64,000 nt of DNA from positions 124,001 through 188,000 of the forward strand of contig NZ_JAJEJR010000001.1 of assembly GCF_021390595.1 (NCBI RefSeq). The letters are read 5' to 3'. The stretch is from Paraburkholderia sp. HP33-1. GTDB lineage: Bacteria; Pseudomonadota; Gammaproteobacteria; Burkholderiales; Burkholderiaceae. Below the pieces are notes generated by a model. That model made no database searches. It was not told where the DNA came from and worked only from the letters and a program-made list of their open reading frames with translations. Position 1 is the stretch's first letter, and the number at the start of each line of letters is the position of its first letter. Shown piece by piece: positions 19,210-29,552 of this stretch. A program made the position numbers and the translations under genes.

Positions 19210-19502
19210 TAAAGCCTGCGTTTGATGTGATTGCAGGCTCGTGCGAGACGCGCCGCAACATCGCGGCATGTCTTCGAACTGCGCACATCCGGGCGTCCGC
19301 CGTCGCGTGCGGCGGACGCTTTGCTCGTCCTTGAAAACCGTTTGACCGCTCTTTACACTCGAAAGCGATTGCTTGCACCAGCGCGACATTGCTCGCGCAT
19401 GACGATGGCCAGCGGCGTTCGACGCGTGTGCGTTTGCGTCGAAACGCGCGTTTTGAAACGGCTGACCTCGGGGGATTTTTTTTCGCAAGCTGGAGAGTTC
19501 GA

Positions 19503-20795
19503 ATGGCACCCGCGTCGAGGAGCCTTCATACGCGCGCAGTCGTCGCGGCCGTGATCGGCAACGCGCTCGAATGGTACGACTTCGCCGCGTTCGGCTTCCT
19601 GACGGTGGTGATCACCCCGTTGTTCTTTCCTGCCGCCAACGACTACTCGTCGATCCTCCTGACTACCGCGACCTTCGGCGTCGCCTTCGTGATGCGGCCC
19701 GTCGGCGGCATCGTGCTCGGACTCTACGCGGATCGCGCGGGACGCAAGGCGGCTTTGTCGCTCGTGATCGCGCTCATGACGCTCGGCATCCTGCTGCTCG
19801 CGATTGCGCCTCCGTATTCGGCAATCGGCATCGCCGCGCCGGTCATGGTCGTGCTCGGGCGTCTGTTGCAGGGTTTTTCCGCCGGCGGAGAATTCGGCAG
19901 CGCGACGGCGTTGCTGATCGAAGCGGCACCGTTCTCGAAGCGCGGCTTCTACGGCAGCTGGCAAATGTCGGGTCAGGCGGCGGCGCTGCTGCTCGGCGCT
20001 GTGGTCGGTGCGCTGATCACGCATGGGTTGTCGCCCGACGCGCTGAAGTCGTGGGGCTGGCGCGTACCGTTCATCATTGGCTTGATCATCGGGCCGATCG
20101 GCTTTTATATCCGCCGTCATCTCGCCGATTCCGAAGCGTTTCTGTTCGCGCAAAAGAATGCGCCGCGCGCGACCTTGCGCGAAGTGTTCACTCGCCATAG
20201 CGGCAGTGTGCTTTGCGGGCTCGGCTTGGTGATCGCGCTGAGTGTCACGACCTACGTGCTGATCAGTTATCTGCCCACCTTCGCGGTCACGCAACTGAAG
20301 CTGCCGTATGCGCAGTCGTTTTATGCGGTGATCGTCGGCAATCTGTTGCTGGCTGCGCTGTCGCCGTTGACCGGCGCATGGTCCGACAGGATCGGGCGCA
20401 AGGCTTTGTCGCTGTGGTCGCTCGCGCTCACGTTCGTGCTGATCTATCCGTTGTTCGCATGGCTCGCGGGCGAGCCGAGCGTGTCAAAGCTCGTGCTCGT
20501 GCAGGCCCTGCTATCGATCACGCTAGCGGGCTACTACGGTCCGTTCGGTGCGCTGATCGCCGAGCTGTTTCCGGCGAACGTGCGCTCGGTCGGTCTTGCG
20601 CTCGCGTATAACGTTGCGGTGATGGTGTTCGGCGGTTTCGGACCGTTTGTCGTCACGTGGCTGATCAACGCGACCGGCTCGCCGCTCGCGCCGACCTGGT
20701 ATGTGATGGCGGGGCTCGCGCTGTCGATTGTCGCGCTCGCGTGCATCCGGGGGCAGCGGCACGTCGATCTCGATGCGCAGCGCAAGCCGGCTTAG
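19503..20795 (+). CDS. MFS transporter, metabolite:H+ symporter (MHS) type
   Basis: A 430-aa membrane protein with about 12 hydrophobic segments. It starts with the MHS-family signature GNALEWYDFAAFGFL, has GLYADRAGRKAAL (the MFS A-motif between TM2 and TM3) and a second copy WSDRIGRKALSL in the C-half. This group takes up organic acids such as citrate, proline/betaine or alpha-ketoglutarate with protons. The start at 19503 has a TGGAGAG ribosome site; the frame is open to 19389. It is convergent with the amidase gene. Confidence 0.92.
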   Translation: MAPASRSLHTRAVVAAVIGNALEWYDFAAFGFLTVVITPLFFPAANDYSSILLTTATFGVAFVMRPVGGIVLGLYADRAGRKAALSLVIALMTLGILLLAIAPPYSAIGIAAPVMVVLGRLLQGFSAGGEFGSATALLIEAAPFSKRGFYGSWQMSGQAAALLLGAVVGALITHGLSPDALKSWGWRVPFIIGLIIGPIGFYIRRHLADSEAFLFAQKNAPRATLREVFTRHSGSVLCGLGLVIALSVTTYVLISYLPTFAVTQLKLPYAQSFYAVIVGNLLLAALSPLTGAWSDRIGRKALSLWSLALTFVLIYPLFAWLAGEPSVSKLVLVQALLSITLAGYYGPFGALIAELFPANVRSVGLALAYNVAVMVFGGFGPFVVTWLINATGSPLAPTWYVMAGLALSIVALACIRGQRHVDLDAQRKPA

Positions 20796-20831
20796 ACCTT
20801 CAGAGCTTCATTGCAGCGCGCCGCTGCGTTT

Positions 20832-22358
20832 CTAGCGTCGGGCATTCATCAACGGCGGGCGTCTGTCGAACCAGGGCCGTGCCGCTTCGAGCTGCGCGGC
20901 GAGTCTGAGCAACGTCGTTTCGCCGCCGATGCGCGCCGCGAACTGTACGCCGATCGGCAGCCCGCGCGCGTTCCAGTACAAGGGCACCGACATCGCCGGC
21001 TGTCCGCTCAGGTTGAACAGCTCCGTGCAGCCGGCCCAGGCGAATGCCTTGTTCGACGCTTCGAGCAGCAGTTTCTTCATAAACCGTTCGAGCGGCATCG
21101 TGGTGATCGCGCGCATCTGCATGCGTTCGACGGAGCTCGGCCGCATCTCGCCGATCTTGATCGGCGCGGCCGCGAGCGTCGCGCACAGCAGCACGTCGTA
21201 GCGGTTCAGCAAGTCGGTGAGGCGCCCGGTGATGCGGCGCTGTTCGTCGAGCGCGGCTGGCAAGCCCTGCTCGCCGATCTTGCGGCCGACAAGCGCCATC
21301 GCCCACGTCGAAATTTCGAACTCGCGGCGCTCGGGCTTGTGGCCGGTGATGCGCTCCGCGTTCAGCACCATATCCTCGGCAGTCACCGACCACAGCGTCA
21401 GGAACGCATGACGGACCGCCGCGAAATCGACGCCGAGCGATACCGGCTCCAGACGATGGCCGAGCGAGCTCGCGAGTTGCGCGGCGTCGTCGAGCGCGGC
21501 GCGTGCATCAGCCGATAACGACGGGGCGAGCATCGGTTCGGTCACGTACGCGATTGTGAGCGGCTTGCATGGCTCGCGCGTCGCGCCGAGAAAAGTGCCG
21601 GGTGCACCGGCGGGCCGCTCGGCGTTGCCCGCCAGCAGATCGAGCAGCAACGCGCTGTCACGCACGCTGCGCGACACGGCGTGATCGATGCCGAGCTCGC
21701 CGGCGCCGGGCGGCGCTGCGCGGGGCACGCGACCGCGCGAGGGTTTCAGGCCGAATAGTCCGCAACACGATGCCGGAATGCGGATCGAGCCGCCGCCATC
21801 CGATGCATGCGCGAGCGGTACGATGCCCGCGGCGACCGCCGCCGCGGCACCGCCGCTCGAACCGCCCGGCGTGTGATCGAGATTCCACGGATTACGGCAC
21901 GCGCCAAATAGTTCGGGCTCCGTATAAGGCATCTGGCCGAGCTCGGACGTGCTGGTCTTCGCGAAGATGTTCAGACCCGCCGCTTTCGCGAGGGCGACGA
22001 CCGGTGCGTCCTGCGTCGGAATGAAGTAGCGGTAGTGGCGGCTGCCCATTGACATGCGCAGTCCCGCAACGGGGGCGCCGAGATCCTTGATCAGGAACGG
22101 CACGCCGGCGAGCGCGGCGTGGGCGGTGGAGTTGTCCGTCCCGTTGACGCTGTTGACGGTATTGGCGCGATTCGCGTCGTCGCGCGACGCGCGCTTGCGT
22201 GCCGCATCGTAGTCCTTCAGAACGACCGCGTTGATCGCGGGATTGACGGCCTCGGTGCGCGAGATTGCGTCGTCGATCAATTCGCGCGCGCTGACCTGGC
22301 GCGTGCGCACGAGTTCGGCGAGGCCGATGGCGTCATGAGCGAGATAGTCTGAGTGCAC
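20832..22358 (-). CDS. Amidase (amidase signature family)
   Basis: A 508-aa amidase with the Ser-Ser-Lys catalytic triad region visible: Lys in VPFLIKDLG and the glycine/serine-rich stretch [34 protein letters not shown]. It hydrolyses amides to acid and ammonia; the pattern resembles 6-aminohexanoate-cyclic-dimer hydrolase-like amidases, though the substrate is unknown. The frame is open to a GTG at 22433, but that lies directly against the T-run of the upstream gene's terminator, leaving no room for a leader. I therefore prefer the GTG at 22358, preceded by GAGGG. Confidence 0.85.
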   Translation of the reverse strand: MHSDYLAHDAIGLAELVRTRQVSARELIDDAISRTEAVNPAINAVVLKDYDAARKRASRDDANRANTVNSVNGTDNSTAHAALAGVPFLIKDLGAPVAGLRMSMGSRHYRYFIPTQDAPVVALAKAAGLNIFAKTSTSELGQMPYTEPELFGACRNPWNLDHTPGGSSGGAAAAVAAGIVPLAHASDGGGSIRIPASCCGLFGLKPSRGRVPRAAPPGAGELGIDHAVSRSVRDSALLLDLLAGNAERPAGAPGTFLGATREPCKPLTIAYVTEPMLAPSLSADARAALDDAAQLASSLGHRLEPVSLGVDFAAVRHAFLTLWSVTAEDMVLNAERITGHKPERREFEISTWAMALVGRKIGEQGLPAALDEQRRITGRLTDLLNRYDVLLCATLAAAPIKIGEMRPSSVERMQMRAITTMPLERFMKKLLLEASNKAFAWAGCTELFNLSGQPAMSVPLYWNARGLPIGVQFAARIGGETTLLRLAAQLEAARPWFDRRPPLMNARR

Positions 22359-22436
22359 GTCGGTTGAGCCCTCGCGGTCGATTGGCAGGCTGCGTCGAAT
22401 TCGTGGCTTGTCATGCACGTGCGAGCGTCGCACATG

Positions 22437-22470
22437 AAAAAAGACGGCGTGTCGGCCGACACGCCGTCTT
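22437..22470 (-). terminator. Rho-independent terminator of the dienelactone hydrolase gene
   Basis: A perfect 30-base palindrome at 22441-22470 (half-site AAGACGGCGTGTCGG), followed on the minus strand by a T-run. It lies 120 bases after the hydrolase stop and insulates the amidase gene from read-through. Confidence 0.9.
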
Positions 22471-22592
22471 TCAGAGAGTACCCGAGTTACGCGCCGACGT
22501 GACCTACGTGAATTCGAACGCGCACTTCAAATGCCCGAACTTGCGATCACGTGAGCGACGCGGCGGGTATCGACGAATGCCGGACCCGCGAA

Positions 22593-23291
22593 TTACATCC
22601 GCTCGCCGAGGAACGTCAGCGTGCGGCCATGCGCCAATGCCGACGCGTGCTGGTTATAGGACGCACGCTCCGAGCAGTTGAAGCCGTGATCGGCGTTCGG
22701 GTAGATGTTGAACTGCACGTCGGCGCGACCCACGAAGCGCTCCTGAATCTGACCGATGTCCGACAGCGCAATGTGCGCGTCGAGCTCGCCATAGTGGAAC
22801 TGCATCGGCACTTTGACGTTCGCGGCTTTGTCCAGATGGTTGTGGATGCCGCCGCCGTAGTAGGCGACCGCGGCGTCGACCGAACCGGACGCGGCAGCCA
22901 GATACGCGAGACGGCCGCCGAAGCAGTAGCCGATCGCCGCGACCTTGCCGGTCACTTCCGGCAGCGCGCGCAAGGCGGCGGCAGCGGCGCCGATGTCGGC
23001 GACCGCGTCGTCGAGTTTGGTCTTCTGCATCAGTTCGATGCCTTTTTCACGATCCTTGCCGTCATACGTCAATTCGACGCGCGGCTGTACGCGCCAGAAC
23101 ACGTCCGGGGCGAGCGCGACATAGCCGTCCTGCGCGTACTGATCCGCGACCGAGCGGATATGGCCGTTCACGCCGAAGATTTCCTGAATGATGATGACGG
23201 CCGGTCCCTTGCCGCCCTTCGGCAGCGCGAGGTAGCCGCCGAAACTGTCGTTGCCGGCGGGGATGTCGATCCATCGGGAAGTCGTGCTCAT
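22593..23291 (-). CDS. Dienelactone hydrolase family protein
   Basis: A 232-aa alpha/beta hydrolase of the DLH family. The nucleophile is Cys123 in GYCFGG, Glu37 in QEIFG is the partner that activates it, and the Asp and His of the triad are in GELDAHI and NADHGF. DLH opens dienelactone to maleylacetate in chlorocatechol degradation, but many paralogues have other ester substrates. The start at 23291 (MSTTSR) follows GGAG at the ideal spacing; a second in-frame ATG lies 12 bases upstream. Confidence 0.9.
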   Translation of the reverse strand: MSTTSRWIDIPAGNDSFGGYLALPKGGKGPAVIIIQEIFGVNGHIRSVADQYAQDGYVALAPDVFWRVQPRVELTYDGKDREKGIELMQKTKLDDAVADIGAAAAALRALPEVTGKVAAIGYCFGGRLAYLAAASGSVDAAVAYYGGGIHNHLDKAANVKVPMQFHYGELDAHIALSDIGQIQERFVGRADVQFNIYPNADHGFNCSERASYNQHASALAHGRTLTFLGERM

Positions 23292-23969
23292 GTTGTTCTC
23301 CATTGCCTTGCGCGAACGCCGCGCGAGGTCGGTGTGTACGAAACGCTCAGGGCCGCCCGGCCCTGCAACGGGCGGTTAGTTTGCCATCAAAAGAAACGGC
23401 TTGCAGCGAGGCGGGACGGGGCCTCGCGGCGGATGCGGCGTGGTGCGGCCGAGTGGGTGGCTCAGCTCTAGCGGGAATGGCGGCTGGCCACCGTGCGGAT
23501 CGCCGCGTTCATGCATTGATGGGTTAACCGATTTAAGCCCGAATCAGACTCTTTGGCATGCTCACAATCCTGTTCGGTGCGCCACGTTTTTGAATTGAAA
23601 AAACCTTCGAATCACGCCCGAAAGAAGTTAGAAAGAGCGTAAGTCCGCGCCTGCGGAAAAATGCCTCACTTAGCGGAAACCCGCATTGGCTGGGGCTTTC
23701 CGCCCCGGCCCCCAAGCCGCGAGCGGCTCCCATGGTAAATACGCTATTAGTGTTGTTCCCACTGTCTCAAAAAATTCCCCCAAATTAATTTGATGGCCTA
23801 CACTTGCGCGCAAGTACGGTTTGCCAACTGTCACAAACAGTCCGGTAAACGTACTGGCCAAGTGCATGAACGATGCAACCGGCGTGGTCGTCCACGGGAC
23901 TGAGCGACACGTGTAGGGGAAGCGGGGCACAGGGCGATTACGTTGTTTTGACCGAAACTGGAGACTTAC
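23292..23969. other. Divergent intergenic region upstream of livK
   Basis: 678 bases with promoters for the hydrolase (minus) and the binding protein (plus). An AT-rich part lies at about 23520-23640 and 23735-23800. Short open frames are present on both strands but none is convincing. No riboswitch was recognised. Confidence 0.45.
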
Positions 23970-25115
23970 ATGAACATCAAGATTCAAACGCTGTTGCCGA
24001 TCAGCGCTGCCGCGATGCTGTTCGCGACGTTGGCAACTTCGGCCGCGGCCGACACGGTCATCAAGATCGGCCACGTTGCGCCGTTGACGGGCGGTATCGC
24101 TCACCTGGGTAAGGACAACGAAAACGGCGCGCGCCTCGCCGTCGAGGAAATCAACGCGAAGGGTCTCACGATCGGTGGCCAGAAGGTCACGCTGCAACTC
24201 GACGCGCAGGACGACGCGGCTGACCCCCGCACGGCCACGCAGGTTGCTCAGAAGCTCGTCGACGACAAGGTCGTCGCCGTGGTCGGCCACCTGAACTCGG
24301 GCACCTCGATCCCGGCTTCGAAGATCTATAGCGATGCGGGCATCGTGCAGATCTCGCCGTCGGCAACCAACCCGGCCTACACGCAGCAAGGCTTCAAGAC
24401 GACCTACCGCGTCGTCGCGACCGACGCGCAGCAAGGCCCGGCACTCGCGAACTACGCGGCGAAGGGCATGAAGGTGAAGAGCGTCGCGATCGTCGACGAC
24501 TCGACCGCTTACGGCCAGGGTCTCGCGAACGAGTTCGAGAAGACCGCCAAGGCGCTCGGTCTGAACGTCGTGTCGCACGACGCGACGAACGACAAAGCGG
24601 TCGATTTCCGCGCGATTCTGACGAAGATCAAGGGCGAAAACCCTGACGCGATCATGTACGGCGGCATGGACGCAACCGGCGGCCCGTTCGCGAAGCAGGC
24701 GAAGCAGCTCGGCCTGCGCGCGAAGGTGCTGGCAGGCGACGGCGTGTGTACCGACAAGCTGTCGGATCTGGCCGGCGACGCTACCGACAACATCGTCTGC
24801 TCGGAAGCCGGTATGGCGCTCGAAAAGATGGCGGGCGGCAAGGCGTTTGAAACGAAGTACGAGAAGCGCTTCGGCCAGCCGATCCAGATCTACGCGCCGT
24901 TCACGTATGACGCGGTTTACATCATCGTCGACGCGATGAAGCGCGCGAACTCGACCGATCCGGCGAAGATCCTGGCAGCGATGCCGACGACGGACTACAA
25001 GGGCGTGATCGGCGAAACGACGTTCGACTCGAAGGGCGACCTTCAGCACGGCGTGATCTCGCTGTACAACTACAAGCAAGGCAAGAAGACGCTACTCGAC
25101 GTCGTGAAGATGTAA
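23970..25115 (+). CDS. livK: Branched-chain amino acid ABC transporter substrate-binding protein
   Basis: A 381-aa periplasmic binding protein with a signal peptide (MNIKIQTLLPISAAAMLFATLATSAAA). The mature N-terminus DTVIKIGHVAPLTGGIAHLGKDNENG and the later VVGHLNSGTSIPASKIY are hallmarks of LivK/LivJ-type proteins. It delivers leucine, isoleucine or valine to a LivHMGF permease, which is not in this window. The codon use is strongly biased toward preferred GC codons, and a clear ribosome site (TGGAGAC) and terminator frame it, so it is likely highly expressed. Confidence 0.93.
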   Translation: MNIKIQTLLPISAAAMLFATLATSAAADTVIKIGHVAPLTGGIAHLGKDNENGARLAVEEINAKGLTIGGQKVTLQLDAQDDAADPRTATQVAQKLVDDKVVAVVGHLNSGTSIPASKIYSDAGIVQISPSATNPAYTQQGFKTTYRVVATDAQQGPALANYAAKGMKVKSVAIVDDSTAYGQGLANEFEKTAKALGLNVVSHDATNDKAVDFRAILTKIKGENPDAIMYGGMDATGGPFAKQAKQLGLRAKVLAGDGVCTDKLSDLAGDATDNIVCSEAGMALEKMAGGKAFETKYEKRFGQPIQIYAPFTYDAVYIIVDAMKRANSTDPAKILAAMPTTDYKGVIGETTFDSKGDLQHGVISLYNYKQGKKTLLDVVKM

Positions 25116-25169
25116 TTTCGGTGTGATCGAAGGCGGCGTCGCGCCGCACTTCGATTCGCCGCTCAAGAG

Positions 25170-25204
25170 GCACGTGGGCCGTGAGGCTTGCGTGCTTTTT
25201 TTTT
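25170..25204 (+). terminator. Rho-independent terminator of livK
   Basis: GCACG pairs with CGTGC around an inner GCC-GTGA-GGC hairpin, followed by nine T. The T-run touches the 3' end of the convergent MFS gene. Confidence 0.85.
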
Positions 25205-26418
25205 CAGATCTTCAAACGCCGCAGCACCCTTGGCCCGACGAGCGCGATGATCGCGGCGCACACGGCAACAACCGACAGACCGATCGTCAGATTGGTCACC
25301 TGAGCGACCGCGCCGATGATCACCGGTCCGAGCAGCAACCCGAAATAGGCGAGCCCCGCGACGTGCGCGAGCCCCTCAGCCGCGTGGATGCCCTTCACGC
25401 TCGCCGCCGCCGCGAACAGCACCGGCATCATGTTCGCGAGGCCCAGGCCGATCAGCGCGAAGCCGGCGAGCGCGGCCACCGGATTCGGCAGCAGCAACGC
25501 ATCGACCATCCCGGCGCAGGCGAGCGCCGCGCTGATCATCACGAGCTGCGGTGCGCCGAACCGGGCGCGCACCGCGTCGCCGGCAAAACGCGCGGCCGCC
25601 ATGCCGCCGGAAAACGCCGCGTAGGCGGCGCTCGCGAGCGCGGGCGTCGAGAGCACGACATCGCGCATATAGACCGTGGCCCAGTCGTACATCGCGCCTT
25701 CGGCGATCAGTGCGACCAGCGCCATCGTGCCAAGTGCCCACAGCGCCGGCGAGCGCCAGCGGCTCGCACGCGGCGTCGCCGCGTCGGGATGCTCGGCGTG
25801 CGGGACGTGCGGCAGCACCGACGGGCACGCGAACACCAGCACGAGCGCGCTGACCGTCGCGGCGAGCGCGAGATGCAGCGCCGGCGCCATCCCGCGCGAC
25901 AGCAGCGCCCCGCCGACCGCAGCGCCGAACATGCCGCCAAGACTGAACATCCCGTGTAGCGACGACATGATCGGCTTGCCGAGCGCCTTTTCGACCGCAC
26001 TCGCTTCGGCGTTCATCGCGACGTCGAGCGTTGCCATGCCGGCGCCGAACACGGCCAGCACCACCAGCAGCATCCAGTACGCCGGGACGACGAGGATCAG
26101 CGCCGCGCAGGCGGCCATCGCGAGACCGCCGGCGAGGCATGCGCGGCGGGTGCCGACCCGCGCGATCCATGACGCGTTGGTCACCATCGCGCCGATCGAG
26201 CCGCCGGCCACCGCGAACAGCGCGAACGACAGCATCGCCGGATTCAGATGGAAGCGGTCGCGCACCGTCGGCACGTGTACGCCCCACGACGCGTACATCA
26301 TGCCGGCAATGAAGAACAGCGCCATCGTGGCGATGCGTGCGCGTTGCCGCTCGGTGACGGGCAGGTCACGGTGCGCGGCGGGCAGGGCGGCGAATTCGGA
26401 GGCTTGGTGATCGGGCAC
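25204..26418 (-). CDS. MFS transporter
   Basis: A 404-aa membrane protein with about 12 hydrophobic segments (for example MALFFIAGMMYASWGVHVP and VLAVFGAGMATLDVAMNAEA). The motif DVAMNAEASAVE after TM4/5 is typical of the YbjJ-like/sugar-efflux branch of MFS. The substrate is unknown. The frame starts at a GTG at 26418; an ATG at 26325, just before the first membrane segment, is an alternative. It is convergent with livK. Confidence 0.85.
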   Translation of the reverse strand: MPDHQASEFAALPAAHRDLPVTERQRARIATMALFFIAGMMYASWGVHVPTVRDRFHLNPAMLSFALFAVAGGSIGAMVTNASWIARVGTRRACLAGGLAMAACAALILVVPAYWMLLVVLAVFGAGMATLDVAMNAEASAVEKALGKPIMSSLHGMFSLGGMFGAAVGGALLSRGMAPALHLALAATVSALVLVFACPSVLPHVPHAEHPDAATPRASRWRSPALWALGTMALVALIAEGAMYDWATVYMRDVVLSTPALASAAYAAFSGGMAAARFAGDAVRARFGAPQLVMISAALACAGMVDALLLPNPVAALAGFALIGLGLANMMPVLFAAAASVKGIHAAEGLAHVAGLAYFGLLLGPVIIGAVAQVTNLTIGLSVVAVCAAIIALVGPRVLRRLKI

Positions 26419-26651
26419 GGAGGTCTCGAGGCGGAGGGCGCGAGAAAGCGCATTGAAAGCGGACCTTCGATTCTATCGAAGCGTGCTGGCTTATGCTTGG
26501 AGCCGTCGGATCGGACGCATACGATTGAACGGCGACGGGTGCGACGAAGCGGTGTTGCCGGATGTCATGCTTTGGGGGCGGCGCCGTTTTGCACTGCCGG
26601 ACACCACTCACCGCTCGCAGCCCATCTCTAATTCACCCGAGGTACGCTCAG

Positions 26652-27314
26652 TTGAACATTCCCGCTCACGCTCCGCTGCATCTGCTGCACACGGCCGCCG
26701 TCGGCACGCTCGCCACGCACGCGCGCCAGCCCGAGGGCTTTCCTTATCCTTCGGTGCTGCCATTCGCGCCGGACGCGCGGCATCGTCCGACGATCCTCGT
26801 GAGCCGGCTCGCGGAGCACACGCACAACCTGCACGCCGATCCGCGCGCCGGCTTTCTGGCCGTCGACGCGCCCGACGGCGACGTGCTGGGCGGCCAGCGC
26901 GTCACGCTGCTCGGCCGCTTCGAGCCGGTCGACCCGAGCCCGGAACTCGTGCGGCGCTATCTGCGCTACCACCCGGAGGCAGAGCGCTACCTCGTGCTCG
27001 GCGATTTCACGTTCTGGATCATGAAGCTCGAACGGCTGCGCTACATCGGCGGCTTTGGTGCGATGGGATGGCTCGACGGCGCCGAACTTGATCCGCTGCC
27101 ACCGCTGGCGGCTAGCGAGGAGGATGAGCTGATCGCGGAATTCAGTCGCCGACCGGGCGGCGCAGGTAGCGTCGAATTGCTTGGCGTCGACCGTTATGGC
27201 GTCGATCTGAAATATAACGGCGTGCGCGAGCGTTGCGCCTTCGACAGCGCGCGATCCGATACCGAGACATTGCATGCGGCGCTCGAAGTTTGCATGGAGC
27301 GGCGTGCGAATTAA
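26652..27314 (+). CDS. HugZ-like/pyridoxamine 5'-phosphate oxidase-fold protein
   Basis: A protein of about 220 aa with the split-barrel flavin-binding fold: TAAVGTLATHA, GFPYPSVLPFA, RLAEHTHNLHADPRAGFLA and RYIGGFGAMGW. These match the HugZ/haem-utilisation family, whose C-terminal DUF2470-like region helps bind haem. Members degrade or store haem, but many genomic copies are uncharacterised. No ATG sits at the family's N-terminus; the TTG at 26652 follows GAGGT with 8-base spacing and was chosen. The frame itself is open from 26562. Confidence 0.75.
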   Translation: MNIPAHAPLHLLHTAAVGTLATHARQPEGFPYPSVLPFAPDARHRPTILVSRLAEHTHNLHADPRAGFLAVDAPDGDVLGGQRVTLLGRFEPVDPSPELVRRYLRYHPEAERYLVLGDFTFWIMKLERLRYIGGFGAMGWLDGAELDPLPPLAASEEDELIAEFSRRPGGAGSVELLGVDRYGVDLKYNGVRERCAFDSARSDTETLHAALEVCMERRAN

Positions 27315-27711
27315 GCATTATTGTTTATTGGGAAAAGACGCATGCACTAGTCGCAACGCGCTGGCTCCTGTCTCAATAGTGCGCGCTTATGGCGACCAAA
27401 GATTTCATGCGGTGAGAGGTTTGATGTGCGATAGCTATCTCAAATCTCATTTCCTGATAGTTAAATCGTTTAAATAAGCATGTCGGCAGGATTTTTTCAG
27501 TGGCATGCGAAATCGCCTAATTGAAAGTCCGTAGCCGGACAGAGCGGTGGGCGGAAACTTTTTGAAACGGAATTTAAATTAATTTTCTGCCGGTGGTTTT
27601 GCAGTCTTTCTATTTTGTGTTAATCTCGCCTTCAAATTCCGAGGCGTGAAACGTTCAAAGGCCAAGTCGGCATAAGACCGGCAGTCATTTATCCATACCA
27701 CAAGGGAAACT
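27315..27711. other. AT-rich regulatory region upstream of the H-NS-like gene
   Basis: About 400 bases markedly richer in A and T than the surroundings, with runs such as AATTTAAATTAATTTT near 27571. This is common upstream of genes for H-NS proteins, which repress their own AT-rich promoters. No gene was recognised. Confidence 0.5.
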
Positions 27712-28014
27712 ATGTCTTCTTACAAGGAACTGCTCGCGCAGCGCGAGAAGCTCGAAAAGCAGATTGAAGAAGCGAAGTCGCGCGAATACGCGGAAGTCTT
27801 GAATGAGATCAAGCAGAAAATGGCGGACTACGGCATCTCGCTGAGCGAACTCGGCGGCGGCCGCGCACCGAAGGGCGCTAAAGCGAGCCGCCCGCGCGCA
27901 GGTGTCGCGCCTAAATACCGCGATCCGGAAAGCGGCAGCACTTGGTCCGGCCGCGGCAAGCCGCCGCGCTGGATCGCGGGTCTGGATCGCGAAAAGTTTC
28001 TGATCCAGAAGTAA
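27712..28014 (+). CDS. H-NS-family nucleoid protein
   Basis: A 100-aa DNA-binding protein. The N-terminal third is a coiled coil used for oligomerisation (YKELLAQREKLEKQIEEAKSREY), and the C-terminal YRDPESGSTWSGRGKPPRWIAG is the characteristic H-NS/Bv3F DNA-binding motif. It binds AT-rich DNA and silences foreign genes, so it probably acts on the AT-rich parts of the island downstream. A GGGAAAC ribosome site precedes the ATG. Confidence 0.95.
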   Translation: MSSYKELLAQREKLEKQIEEAKSREYAEVLNEIKQKMADYGISLSELGGGRAPKGAKASRPRAGVAPKYRDPESGSTWSGRGKPPRWIAGLDREKFLIQK

Positions 28015-28100
28015 TGCCGAACCGGCGGGTGTAAAGGTTGCCGGCGGGTAATCCGATTACCGGCAACCCACAGTGTGGATAGCCTGCTGCAGATTCTCAG

Positions 28101-28133
28101 AAAGCCGTGTACCGATCAGGTCGCGGCTTTTTT
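28101..28133 (+). terminator. Rho-independent terminator of the H-NS-like gene
   Basis: AAAGCCG pairs with CGGCTTT across a 16-base loop, followed by further T. A second hairpin without a T-run lies just before it at about 28035-28068 (GGTTGCCGG with CCGGCAACC). Confidence 0.7.
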
Positions 28134-28298
28134 GCATTTGAGGCGCCGGTTTTTTGTCACATGCACTTCAAGTAACTGGAACGCGAATGCTTTTCGTTTA
28201 GATAAGCGACTGATTTAAAAGGATTTTTAGGTGCTTTCCCAGCGCGTTCGATTCGTGGCGGGTACAATAAGAAAAATTGAACTTTCCTTCTTTTCAGC

Positions 28299-29552
28299 AT
28301 GCAGTCCGCCGCGATCACCCAAACCGCCGAGAAACAACGCGTTGCTCGCAAAAGTACCTTTGCAAGCATAGCGGTCAATACCGTGTTGATGACGCTGCAA
28401 ATCGTCGTCGGCACGATCGCGCACTCGCAGGCACTCGTTGCCGACGGTGTCCATTCCCTTGCCGATCTTATTTCCGATTTTGTCGTGCTGATTGCCAATC
28501 GGCATAGCGGGACGGAGCCCGACGCGAATCACAATTATGGACATAGCCGTTATGAGACGGTGGCGTCGTTATTTCTCGGCGCGCTGCTGATCTCGGTCGG
28601 TGTCGGCATGTTGTGGCGCGCCGGTACTCGGCTCGCCGATCTGCAAAATATTCCCGCCCTGCACATCAGCGCACTCGTAGTCGCGGTGCTTGTGCTCGTC
28701 AGCAAGGAAGCGCTGTTTCGCTACATGCTGCGCGAAGCGAAGCGCGTGCGTTCCGCGATGCTGATCGCGAACGCATGGCACGCACGCTCGGACGCGGCGT
28801 CGTCGTTGGTGGTGGGGATCGGTGTGATCGGCAGTCTCGCCGGTGTGCGGCTACTCGACCCGATCGCGGCGGCGATCGTCGGCTTCATGGTCGCGCGCAT
28901 GGGCTGGACCTTTGGCTGGGACGCGCTGCAGGATCTGTCGGACCGCGCCCTCGACGAAACCGCTGCCGCCGACGTGCGCGCATTGCTGATGGCCACCCCC
29001 GGCGTGCGCGACGTGCACGAAATGCGTACGCGCAAGATGGGCGATTTCGCGCTTGTCGACGCTCACATCCTGGTCGATCCGTTGATTTCGGTGTCGGAGG
29101 GGCACTACATCGCGGAGTCGGCGCGTTTGCGCGCGCTGAGCGATAAGCGCGTGCTCGACGCGCTGATCCACGTCGATCCGGAAAACGATGCGCTCGCGCA
29201 TCCGCCCGTTGATCTGCCGCCGCGCGAGCGGGTGGTCGGCGAGGTCAACGCGGCGCTGGCTGCTGGCGGCTTGCAGGCTGCGGCGGTGAATCTGCACTAC
29301 CTGAGCACCGGGCTCGATGTGGAGGTGGTGCTGCCGGCGGTGTCATCTGATGGACGCAGTGCAGCAGGCGCGGCCGAGGCTGCTGGTCTGCTGGACAACG
29401 AGGCACAATCGCTCGGTCGCGTCGACCTGGAGGCGCTCAAGCGCCGTCTCGGCGCGCGCAAGCTCGACGTGCTGCTGCAACGGGACATATCCGTCGCTCA
29501 GGGCAATTCGGCGGCGCCACCTGTCACAGCGGCAACTGGGTATCGAACTTGA
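28299..29552 (+). CDS. Cation diffusion facilitator (CDF) metal efflux transporter
   Basis: A 417-aa inner-membrane protein with six hydrophobic segments. The zinc-site motifs HSLAD in TM2 and HARSD in TM5 (HxxxD, the CDF hallmark), and a C-terminal cytoplasmic domain with a duplicated part, identify it. It exports divalent metals such as Zn, Fe, Mn or Cd in exchange for protons. It is longer than a typical CDF (about 300 aa) because of the extended C-terminal region. Its 3' end overlaps the convergent Lrp gene by 29 bases. Confidence 0.92.
   Translation: MQSAAITQTAEKQRVARKSTFASIAVNTVLMTLQIVVGTIAHSQALVADGVHSLADLISDFVVLIANRHSGTEPDANHNYGHSRYETVASLFLGALLISVGVGMLWRAGTRLADLQNIPALHISALVVAVLVLVSKEALFRYMLREAKRVRSAMLIANAWHARSDAASSLVVGIGVIGSLAGVRLLDPIAAAIVGFMVARMGWTFGWDALQDLSDRALDETAAADVRALLMATPGVRDVHEMRTRKMGDFALVDAHILVDPLISVSEGHYIAESARLRALSDKRVLDALIHVDPENDALAHPPVDLPPRERVVGEVNAALAAGGLQAAAVNLHYLSTGLDVEVVLPAVSSDGRSAAGAAEAAGLLDNEAQSLGRVDLEALKRRLGARKLDVLLQRDISVAQGNSAAPPVTAATGYRT

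Noticed and set aside
23670..25079. 469-aa minus-strand frame opposite livK
   Set aside because: Arg/Val/Asp-rich shadow of the LivK gene, which has a signal peptide and family motifs.
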